A DNA stretch of 64,000 nt, taken from the NCBI GenBank assembly GCA_913063405.1, contig CAJXZB010000011.1, forward strand, positions 1 to 64,000, in the 5' to 3' direction. The notes beneath the pieces were generated by a model. The model made no database searches and was not told the DNA's origin. It saw nothing but the letters and a program-made list of their open reading frames with translations. Position 1 is the stretch's first letter; the number at the start of each line of letters is the position of its first letter. The position numbers and the translations under genes were made by a program. Below, piece by piece: positions 1 through 8,200 of the stretch. This stretch comes from an uncultured Ulvibacter sp. (lineage in GTDB: Bacteria; Bacteroidota; Bacteroidia; Flavobacteriales; Flavobacteriaceae).

Positions 1-399
1 ACTATTCCTAATTTCGCCTTAAGTGGCTCTAATGAAGATTATTTGAAGGTTTGTATTAATGATCGACCCGATTGCTGCAAAGAAACAGAATGGATTGCTC
101 CTGATTGTAATACCAATGATTGTGAAATAAGTGCTGTAAACGTAGTAGTAGGAGAATGCAACAACGATGGCACTTATGCTTTAACTATTGATTTTCAATA
201 TGCAAACCCAGGAAATCAATACTTTGATCTATATGTGAGAAATAATCAGCATATAGGGTATTATCTACTTTCAGATTTACCTTTAACTATTCCTAATTTC
301 GCCTTAAGTGGCTCTAATGAAGATTATTTGAAGGTTTGTATTAATGATCGACCCGATTGCTGTAAAGCAACAGAATGGATTGCTCCTGATTGTACTTAA
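1..399 (+). CDS. Cys-rich tandem-repeat protein, 3' part only
   Basis: The reading frame is open from the first base, so the start lies outside the window. The visible 132 residues consist of one full unit of about 95 residues and the end of the previous one. Each unit ends in a Cys-rich block (VCINDRPDCC ... EWIAPDC) and contains a beta-rich stretch with NDGTYALTIDF and YFDLYVRNNQ. Bases 1-111 and 286-396 differ at only about two positions before the stop region, so the units are recent copies. The Cys content and repeat style suggest an extracellular adhesin-like or type IX-secreted protein, but no sorting domain is present at the stop. The gene may therefore have been cut short by the IS debris that begins within 50 bp. 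Function unknown. Confidence 0.7.
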   Translation, partial: TIPNFALSGSNEDYLKVCINDRPDCCKETEWIAPDCNTNDCEISAVNVVVGECNNDGTYALTIDFQYANPGNQYFDLYVRNNQHIGYYLLSDLPLTIPNFALSGSNEDYLKVCINDRPDCCKATEWIAPDCT

Positions 400-445
400 A
401 AACAGCATCCTAAAATCTGTGTAAGTCCAAAAAATGCCTGTACTG

Positions 446-495
446 CTGCTTTCTCTACGATCATTTTACAATAAGATGTCCCATTTATGGGATTG
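446..495 (+). repeat. 50-bp dispersed repeat, copy A
   Basis: This block starts CTGCTTTCTCTACG and ends at TCCCATTTATGGGATTG. It aligns without gaps to 17457-17506 on the same strand and to 11316-11365 on the opposite strand. It sits about 110 bp beyond the 3' end of an IS3-type transposase remnant, as copy B does. In copy C the same bases are read as codons of an IS1-type ORF, so it may be decayed transposon coding sequence rather than a structural element. Confidence 0.6.
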
Positions 496-602
496 TGTTG
501 AAGGTAAGATAGTTACTAAACGGTCTTTTAAAATTTGAAATATGTATAAAAAGGAAGTTATTTTGTGGCTTCACTTTGTAATTTCGTTTGGTTGATTTGG
601 TT

Positions 603-1175
603 TTAGAAACATACTCTACAAGCATTTTTCTTGTTTTGAACTAATCTTAATTGCTTTTGTTTTTTGAAATTGTGAGTGTACTTGGATATATCGATAGATA
701 AGCCAGTAAATGTTTCTTCGGGTGTATTACCACCGAGGCTCATTTGTGGACGTACAGTATTGTAGATTGGGACAGTGTCAGACATTACATTTATAAGCTG
801 ATTACCGTCAGCGATTTTTTTGGGATGCAGAAATTGGTGTTTAATGATTTTGTTTATGGCTCCAATCATAGAATTGGAGAAGGCTACATCTCTTTGAGCG
901 ATAATGTGTTTGATAGGAATGTCTGGAGCGTTTATAAAATCGGAAACAATATGGTTTACATTTTCGCTTCCACCATCGGTAAGAAATTGCAACTTTTCAG
1001 GTTGATGTTCTAAGCAGGCATTTTGAATCAAGGATTTAATAGCAAGTGCAGAAGAACTTTTCTCGATGCGATATCCAAGAATCATTTTAGAATAATGATC
1101 GATGAGAAAATGAATGTAGTGTTTGATGTTATCGGCAGTTTTAAAAATAGTAACGTCTGCACGGTAATGGGTCAA
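603..1175 (-). pseudogene. IS3-family transposase (OrfB) remnant, catalytic Glu lost
   Basis: The 190-residue product covers only the integrase (rve) core of an IS3-type OrfB. It contains ADVTIFKTAD, the region around DHYSKMILGYR, TDGGSENVN, and a C-terminal YNTVRPQMSLGG block. Its paralogue at 17520-18167 aligns along the whole length. Where the paralogue has NSMVEALNKVIKHQ, this copy has NSMIGAINKIIKHQ, so the DDE glutamate appears replaced by Gly. The N-terminal part of OrfB and the whole OrfA are missing. A TGA lies in frame a few codons upstream of the TTG start. It is a dead fragment. Plus-strand ORFs over 744-1205 are antisense shadows. Confidence 0.85.
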
Positions 1176-1339
1176 ATTAGTGGACGGGCAAATTACTCAA
1201 CGTAACTTATTGATTATCAATTTTAAATATTGAGTTTTCAACCTGTTTAGACTGAATGTGAACCTTATTTATGAGCTAGATAAGCTTTTAAATGCCTTTA
1301 AATATGAGTTCGTATCCGCCTTGTGTATTAAATTAGTGG

Positions 1340-1594
1340 ATGGAAAAGAAAATTTGTCCTAAATGTGCAGGAAGAAATACAGTTAAAAATGGCTTTCAAA
1401 ATAACTCACAAAGATATCTGTGTAAAACCTGTAACAAATGTTTTCAGAACGAATACCATTATAAAGCTTATAAGGGTGATACTGATGAGATGGTAACCAT
1501 TCTCTTAAAAGAAGGATGTGGCATTTGAAGTATTTCAAGAATATTATTGATATCTAAAAATACGGTTCTCTCCAGAATACTTAAAATTAGTTGA
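1340..1594 (+). pseudogene. IS1-family transposase N-terminus (zinc ribbon plus HTH), interrupted
   Basis: The first 62 codons encode a zinc ribbon of InsA type: CPKCAGRNTVKNG, then RYLCKTCNKCFQ. The frame then hits TGA at 1526-1528. Past it the same frame continues as SISRILLISKNTVLSRILKIS to a second stop. The relative at 11222-11614 reads GCGIRSISRIIGVSTKTVLS, so the stop replaced an Arg codon (AGA to TGA). No catalytic DDE part follows. This is a truncated, inactivated IS1-like element. Confidence 0.8.
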
Positions 1595-1602
1595 TAGAAA
1601 AT

Positions 1603-1698
1603 ATGCGGTGTAAAAAATGTCGAGGAGTAACCGTTAAAAACGGTAAGCAACCCAAGGTAATGTTCCAAATTAAGTCATTGCTTAGCATAACAAATTAA
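1603..1698 (+). pseudogene. second IS1-type zinc-ribbon start, truncated
   Basis: An ATG-initiated 31-codon frame begins MRCKKCRGVTVKNGKQ, matching the first Cys pair and following residues of the IS1-type zinc ribbon just upstream. Similarity stops after about 17 codons, and a stop comes at 1696-1698. It starts only 8 bases after the previous fragment ends, so one IS1 copy appears to have landed in, or recombined with, another. Too short for an independent gene. Confidence 0.55.
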
Positions 1699-2099
1699 AT
1701 TATTGAAAAACAGTAGTTCATCTAGAGAATAGCTACTGTTGTTCTCGTTCATTTATATATTGATAAAAAAGAAAATCGCTTAGAGGTCTTAAAATAAGGG
1801 TTTTTTAAATTGTCGTGTATCAAATTAGGACATGGAAAAAATACACTGCCCTGCTGGCACTAGCTCACAACGGGCGCCGATATGAGTGAGCAATAGAACA
1901 AACAAATCCTTTTTCGCCCTAGCCTTATGAGTTGGGACCCATAGCTTGAAGGTGGGTGAAGAACAAAATTTTGTTTGAGCTAGTTTTGTTTGGATTTAGA
2001 AATTTAGATGACGATAGAGGTTGAGTTTCCTAATATACATTCTGTTCATTTTCTTTGCGTGTCCAAAGAAAACGAACCAAAAGAAAGGACACTTTTATT

Positions 2100-2536
2100 A
2101 AGGTATTTTTCGCTTAGGGCGAAAACCGTTCACTCTTTCCTAAATTTTTTCCAAGGATTCAAAAATTATTAACGGAAAGATTGAACTATACTGGAATAAA
2201 AGACTAAAAATAGTTATAATCTAATCAACATATTTCTTTCGCCTTACTGTACGACTTCGGGCCCCCATAGGAATGATTTTCATGGAGCGAATACTGTTTG
2301 AGCGTTTGAAAAGCATTACGTGATGGGTGAACAAGTACGGTCCAGGCTAGATTTTTTTGGTACTTTTTTGGGCAATGCAAAAAAGAAAGTATAAAATGCG
2401 TTAGGGATAGCAGCGGCATCCTTTTTTGCACAAAACTATTTGGCAGCTAACAACCCGAGTAAAATGCAAGAAAGATACAGCGAATAGCCCGTCTCGAACG
2501 CCCAAGTTATTACATATATTTATAATTCCTTTGGAA
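2100..2536 (+). repeat. ~0.45-kb duplicated non-coding block, copy 1
   Basis: Several long segments are shared in the same order with 10155-10685. They include CTTTCGCCTTACTGTACGAC at about 2236, GATTTTCATGGAGCGAATAC at about 2275, a GCGTTAGGGATAGCAG segment at about 2398, and GCCCGTCTCGAACGCCCAAG at about 2487. Copy 1 lacks an internal stretch of about 80 bases that copy 2 has. Both copies end by running into an RHS coding remnant in the same phase, so they look like two decayed copies of one RHS-associated locus. Confidence 0.7.
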
Positions 2537-2619
2537 CTAAATTAAAGAAAGTAATGACCAATACCAGTGGTATTGCCATGACAGGGCAGGCTTCTTTTAT
2601 AGTCCAAATGGAGCTATAA
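2509..2619 (+). pseudogene. RHS-repeat protein remnant
   Basis: The frame reads ITYIYNSFGTKLKKVMTN and stops after 36 codons. The Y(I/V)YD-x-x-GTKLKK pattern is typical of the YD/RHS repeat just before the RHS core in Bacteroidota. The copy at 10643 reads ITYIYDAIGTKLKKIMTNNG. It has no start, no other repeats and a drifted C-terminus, so it is a fragment. Confidence 0.65.
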
Positions 2620-2893
2620 GGCTTTGAATAATTCGAATCAACACAACGGACATAAGCAGGAATAGAAATCGTACATATTATTAGAAAGGGAAAGATTATG
2701 AACCCTAGGATCTCTACATTTAAGACCGTTTGTTCACTGGCTGCTTAATCTTTAAGTTTCTTTCAAAATTCTATAGCCATTGAAATGATGCGACAGAACC
2801 TTGATTTATATCAACTGCAAAAGAGAGACGAAACTTAAAAAAGTTTTGCATGAAAAAGTGCTTCATCAACCCAAGAGAATTGAAGTTTCCCAA

Positions 2894-4888
2894 TCAAAAT
2901 TGCAATTTTTCTGAATTTCGATAACCTGGGTTATCTTTATACCAATCTTTAAAATCTCCTCCTCCTGAGGTTGCCCAATCATTAAAATAGTTGTAGGCTT
3001 CGTTGATTCTAATAGATTCTTTAGGTACTTTAAAATCGTGGACAATACTTATAGCCCACGGGAAACCACTATTTGAAATATAATTCCCATTTGGGTCATT
3101 ATTCTGACCGTTAACCTGAACTACGTTTTCACCTAGGCTAGTTACATTTTGATACGGTAAATGAATTTCATTTTCTCTGATTTTATTCGCTATTATAAAT
3201 GGATTGAATGGTGCCGCACCTAATGTTTCTGTTGTAACAGGATTATTCAAGATGATTGAAATTGTAGTTTCATTTACGAGATTATTATCCGCATTGTCTG
3301 TTAAAATTATAACAGCTGTATTTTGATTGGATTCTGTACCATTTGAATTAAGATTAATGTAATTTTCTGTATATAAGGCTCCTGTAACACTTGCTATTTG
3401 ATTAGGAGTTAAACCTTCTATTTCAATTCCAACTCCATTAGTGAAGCCCGCAAAATTGGATTTTACTCTACATATAAAGTCAACTTGAACTGCTAAATTA
3501 TTTGAGTTTAAAATCGCAATAGCCTGATAGTTTAACGCTAGATCATTAAAATCGTAATCTCCATCAGAGGGCCACAGGTCTTCAAAAGCAATGGTACCTG
3601 TACCATATTTACTCGGCGTAAACATTTCGAAAGCCTTGTTTGGGTCTTCAGGATACGCATCATCACGATCTAAAACACCATCACCATCTGTATCAATTTG
3701 CTCTGTATCTTCTGAAAACACTCTAAATGTGGTTAAATCATTGATCGTTCTACCAAAGTCTGTGTTGTTTCCAGCATTAACACCATAAGTATATTGCCAC
3801 CCTCCAGTTTGGGTATCCATAATGATTAAATCTGAACTGGCTGCGTTATTTGCTAACCATAATTCCTGATTAGAATCAAAGGTCATCGAGGTTGGTTGAA
3901 AGGGTAAATTATCTGCACTTATTCGTGTACTATCATATTCACTATTGTTGTTTAACTCTAATCGGTACAACCCTGAAAATGTGCATAAGAATAGCGTTCC
4001 GTCTTCTGCAAATGCCAGGTCACCACCACTGGTATTATGCAAGCCGTTAATATCCCAGATATTTAGGTTGTTACCATTACTGGGATCGAATGTATAGAGT
4101 TTATCACCCTTAGAGAAATATAGTAATCTATCCTGTGTATTAAAACCCAGTCTTGGCCCGCCAATACCTAAGTTTGCAATAATCACCCAGGTGTCATCAT
4201 CTATAGAATATTTCATTAAAGGGTAAGGAGAGCTTCTTCCTATGGAGTATAGCATTTTATTTTCCTGATCTATCGCACAGGTCCAACTTCCCATTGGCAT
4301 ATCAGACAGGTATGTTAATGTTCCATCTAACGGATCTACCTGAAACATTTCACCTGAACCATTAACACAATACAAATAATCATTTACAACTTCTGGACCA
4401 GAAGCTGCCAGGCCGGAGGTATTGGTGTATGTATAATTAACTTGATTATTAGATATATTTTCTATTGATGAGGAATACTTACGGTTCTCATTTCTGCGTA
4501 TATAGACTTTATCATAGAATGTAGGGATATTGATGGACTGCTCTAAAATGCCATTGCTCGCTGTCCCGGAGAATAACAGTTTATTCATAACATCATTTCT
4601 ATACACTTCTTCTGTTTCTATTACTCCTGACTGATTTTCATAAGTTTCTGTTCCTACTAAATAGGGTTCAGAGGTATAAGCATATACATCGTATATCGCA
4701 GCAGAATTGTCATTAATCCTAACTTCAATGGTCTCATATGTACGGTAATCAAATCCTTCAGGTATACTTATAATATTTGTAGTGTCTTCACCTGTTTCTT
4801 CCATAGTATCTGTATCTACATCTGGTAGAGTACAAGCACTTACAAGTAACAACAGAATAATGCTTGTATAGTTTACAACATATTTCAT
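2894..4888 (-). CDS. LruC-domain surface lipoprotein
   Basis: A 664-residue protein with a lipoprotein signal: MKYVVNYTSIILLLLVSAC, lipidation Cys19. Residues ~140-400 form a propeller-like series (LYCVNGSGEMFQVDPLDG, LYSIGRSSPYPLMKYS, GDKLYTFDPSNG). A calcium-loop-like segment DTDGDGVLDRDDAYPEDP follows at about 415. The C-terminal ~225 residues start with GTGTIAFEDLWPSDGDYDFN, the signature of the LruC domain (DUF4842). Such proteins are usually exported to the outer-membrane surface in Bacteroidota; the substrate or partner is unknown. The gene stands alone on the minus strand behind a perfect inverted repeat (4902-4930). Confidence 0.85.
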   Translation of the reverse strand: MKYVVNYTSIILLLLVSACTLPDVDTDTMEETGEDTTNIISIPEGFDYRTYETIEVRINDNSAAIYDVYAYTSEPYLVGTETYENQSGVIETEEVYRNDVMNKLLFSGTASNGILEQSINIPTFYDKVYIRRNENRKYSSSIENISNNQVNYTYTNTSGLAASGPEVVNDYLYCVNGSGEMFQVDPLDGTLTYLSDMPMGSWTCAIDQENKMLYSIGRSSPYPLMKYSIDDDTWVIIANLGIGGPRLGFNTQDRLLYFSKGDKLYTFDPSNGNNLNIWDINGLHNTSGGDLAFAEDGTLFLCTFSGLYRLELNNNSEYDSTRISADNLPFQPTSMTFDSNQELWLANNAASSDLIIMDTQTGGWQYTYGVNAGNNTDFGRTINDLTTFRVFSEDTEQIDTDGDGVLDRDDAYPEDPNKAFEMFTPSKYGTGTIAFEDLWPSDGDYDFNDLALNYQAIAILNSNNLAVQVDFICRVKSNFAGFTNGVGIEIEGLTPNQIASVTGALYTENYINLNSNGTESNQNTAVIILTDNADNNLVNETTISIILNNPVTTETLGAAPFNPFIIANKIRENEIHLPYQNVTSLGENVVQVNGQNNDPNGNYISNSGFPWAISIVHDFKVPKESIRINEAYNYFNDWATSGGGDFKDWYKDNPGYRNSEKLQF

Positions 4889-4901
4889 TGATATTAATTT
4901 T

Positions 4902-4930
4902 TTTTATCATTCTAGATTAGAATGATAAAA
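4902..4930. promoter_or_regulatory. perfect 13-bp inverted repeat upstream of the LruC lipoprotein gene
   Basis: TTTTATCATTCTA, a 3-base loop GAT, then its exact complement. It ends 13 bases before the LruC start codon on the minus strand. It could be an operator or a 5'-leader hairpin. It is too close to the start to be that gene's own terminator. Confidence 0.55.
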
Positions 4931-5182
4931 TTATGAGATTTACAGCGAGGCTTATTGAATATTCTATGTGAAGACATTGATCTTAGGCAGATGACTATTT
5001 ACTATCGATGAGTTGTAAAATGGCTTTAGTTTGAATTTCAATACTGTAGAAAGGTGTTTTTAGATATAATAATAAGATGGAACGGGTTTACTTTAATCCG
5101 GCTTTAGAGGTGTTATAGGCCCGTTTTTTAAAAATAATTTTAAACTATATTAAAAAGAAGCTAATTGTGTAATACAAAAAAG
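4931..5182. other. non-coding spacer
   Basis: Lies between the LruC gene promoter side and the terminator of the S8 peptidase gene. No ORF, RNA gene or repeat was recognised. Confidence 0.5.
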
Positions 5183-5216
5183 AAGATCGCCAAAAAATTA
5201 CTTTTTTGACGATCTC
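5183..5216 (-). terminator. hairpin terminator after the S8 peptidase gene
   Basis: Stem AGATCG-C-CAAAAAA / TTTTTTG-A-CGATCT around a TTAC loop, about 27 bases past the minus-strand stop codon at 5243. The A/T run gives the T-rich flank expected of an intrinsic terminator. Confidence 0.65.
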
Positions 5217-5242
5217 TTCAAAATTTATCTAGTGGACTAAAT

Positions 5243-8200
5243 TTATTCTTTTATAAACTTTATTGAATGAATAGATTGTTTGTTGTTTATCTGTAAAAAA
5301 TACATTCCAGAACTTAAAGACGATATATTAATTTCTTTTTCTGAATCGGTATAATTTTGTTTTATGAGTTTACCATGAATATCAAAAATCTTGTAATGAA
5401 ATTGTTTAATGTCTAATGTTTTTACATAAATAAATTGATTTGCTGGATTTGGATAAATAGAAAAGTTTAAACTATTATTTTGAGATTTAGCTACTCCAAG
5501 TGTTGTATTTCTTGTTGAATTTACACAAAAATCTATAGTTTCAGAACTTCCAAAATCCCCTCCAGAAATTATAACACCATTAGAACTTGAAAGTTCATAG
5601 CTTCCATTACCCTCAGAGCAACATATCCCATCTCCATAAGAATCCGTAATAGTAAATGTATAGTTATCTCCAGAATTAAGATCATTTATGGTTTCATTAA
5701 TTGTAGATCCATCTGGATTTGAAGCAGAGTAGCTGTTTGAAGCTACTGTACTCCCATTACTATTCTTAATAGTCCAAGCAGTTTCTTCTGGAAAGTTGTC
5801 AAAGGTAATACTGAGAGATAAATTTGGTTCTGCACAGTTTTGATTAGAATTGCCATCATCAAGAGAGAGTTTATCAATTGCAATATCTGCTTTCCAAGCT
5901 TCATTATTAGATCCTGTATAACGATTAAATCGTAATTTGATATTTTCTCCAGCATAGGCAGATAAATCTATATTTACATCTAACCAGTTATTTCCTTGGT
6001 TACTTGATTCATGCCATATGCTAGACCAATTTATCCCATTATCATTACTAATTTCTAATATAATAGATCCCATATCTGAGCCTCCGTTCATATGATATTT
6101 AAAACTAAACAAAGGATTCGAAAGAGATGCTAAATCAAGGCAAGGAGACTCTAAAATGGCTTGTTTATTGGGAGTTCCTGGAGGATTAACATTAGAGGAA
6201 GCTTCAACATATAGATAGTAGTTCCCATCAGTAGCACTAGAGGGACCTGTTCCACTTGATGGAGTACCATTAGTACCTAGTAACCAGTCAACATCATCAT
6301 CTGTGCTTTGAGTCCAAGCACCTAAAGAATTCTCAAAACTTTCGTTGTAAGGGAATGATGTAATTTCTTCAATACAATTATTGCCCCCTAAAGTAGTAAA
6401 TGATACTTCGTTACTAAAAGGCGATTCATTTCCAGCGGCATCTACAGCTGTTAGTGTAAACGCATCATATAATGTATTTTCTGTTAACCCATTAACATTA
6501 GAGGAAGAGGGATTGGTTTCTGTACCAACAAATGTCCCTTGGAAATATAAATTATACGCTACAATACCAATATTATCCGTAGCTCCTGTCCAGCTTAAAT
6601 CTGCTGTGGTTTCCATAATATTTGAAACAGAAAGGGTCGGAGCTGTTGGGGCTTGTGTATCTGCCGTAACAAGAGATATATCGTCAATAGCAATATCTGC
6701 TTTCCAAGCTTCATTATTAGATCCTGTATAACGATTAAATCGTAATTGCACCGTTTCTCCGATATAATCGGATAGGTTAATCTCTATTGGTAACCATTGA
6801 TTTCCTTGGTTACTCGTTGTTTCCCATAATTCTGTCCAAGTAACACCATTATCTTGACTAGATTCTAGGGACAAAGTTCCAATATCACTTCCTCCATAGT
6901 TATGATATTTAAAGTTAAATAAAGCAAAGTCAGCATTAGATAAATCAAAGCAAGGAGACTCTAAAATAGCTTGTTTATTTGGAGTTCCCGGAGGATTAAC
7001 ATTAGCGGAAGCTTCAACATATAGATAGTAGTTCCCATCAGTAGCACTAGAAGGTCCTGTTCCATTAGATGGAGTACCATTAGTATTTCGAATCCAATCT
7101 ATATCATCATTTGTTTCTTGAGCCCAGTCGCCTAAAGAGTTTTCAAAACTTTCAGTATATGGGTAAGATGTTATGCTAGATGAACACCAATTATTACTTG
7201 ATGTTAATTGAACTGTATAATCCTCGACTTCTCCAAAAAAGTCAATTTTACAAGGATCCATATTACTAGTATCATTATTGGAAAAACTCTCTTCAAAAAC
7301 CACTCGCATGGTTAAAGAGGAGGCAATAGCATTATCAGGAATTTTAATTGTTCCAACATAGGTATTGGTATTGTTTACAAAAGTAGGATTAACTAAAATA
7401 TCCTCATTTGCCTCAAAGACATTGTTATCATTAAAATCAACCCAAATTTTCCATAATTTAAACGTTGCAAATGGACCGGAAGTACCACTAGATGGTGAAT
7501 TATGAAGCTCAATATTATAGGTTTCTCCTATTTCTAAATTAATTATTTCAGAAGTATAATCGCCATAGCCCATATCATTTTCTGTGATGTTCTCATAGTT
7601 TATATCTAATATTTTTATTTTATCAATGTAAAATAATAATCCTCCATTACCATATGTAGGGCAATATTTTTGTGTTTTAAAAATTGAAGAACTACTATAA
7701 TTTGAAGTTGAATTAGAACATTTACTTCTTACTTGCACTTCATATTCTGTATCTGGTTCTAAGTTATTAATATCAGTGAATGTCGTTTCATTATGAACTG
7801 TAGTCCAATTTGAAGATCCTATTTTTCTGTATCTATAATCAAAATCTACTCTTTCTTCATACCAATTCCAAGCTACTCTAGCATGAATATTTGTGATTTC
7901 ATCAATCTCTTTAATTTCGGGAGTACTTAAGGTACAATTGGTGTTTCGTTGAAGTCCTGTAACTATTAAACTATAGGGTTGTTTACCATTTGTTAAAACA
8001 GATTTATGACTTATTGAAAGTTGATAAGTTCCTGAGGGATTATCAATTTTAATGAGTTCGAAATTATCAACTGCATTATCTCCAGTTGTATTAGAGTTTG
8101 TGCCATTTAACTTATAAGGATAGTACGTTTGTCCGTTTTTATTTATTCTAATGTCTAAATCATTGATCAAGACAGGTGTATTTACATTTGAAGTCTGTCC

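Larger units (their letters stand above)
1699..2893. other. gene-poor stretch with transposon and RHS debris
   Basis: No intact gene is visible. At 1832 a third IS1-type start (MEKIHCP) appears and is lost after seven codons. From about 2100 to 2536 the sequence repeats a block found again at 10155-10685. At 2509-2619 a decayed RHS coding fragment follows. The rest (2620-2893), upstream of the end of the LruC-domain gene, shows no recognisable coding or RNA structure. Confidence 0.6.

Noticed and set aside
744-1205. Two plus-strand ORFs over the first transposase
   Set aside because: They are antisense to the IS3 OrfB remnant, which has clear integrase motifs.
3591-6731. Plus-strand ORFs inside the LruC and S8 genes
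   Set aside because: Antisense shadows of long genes with signal peptides and recognised domains.
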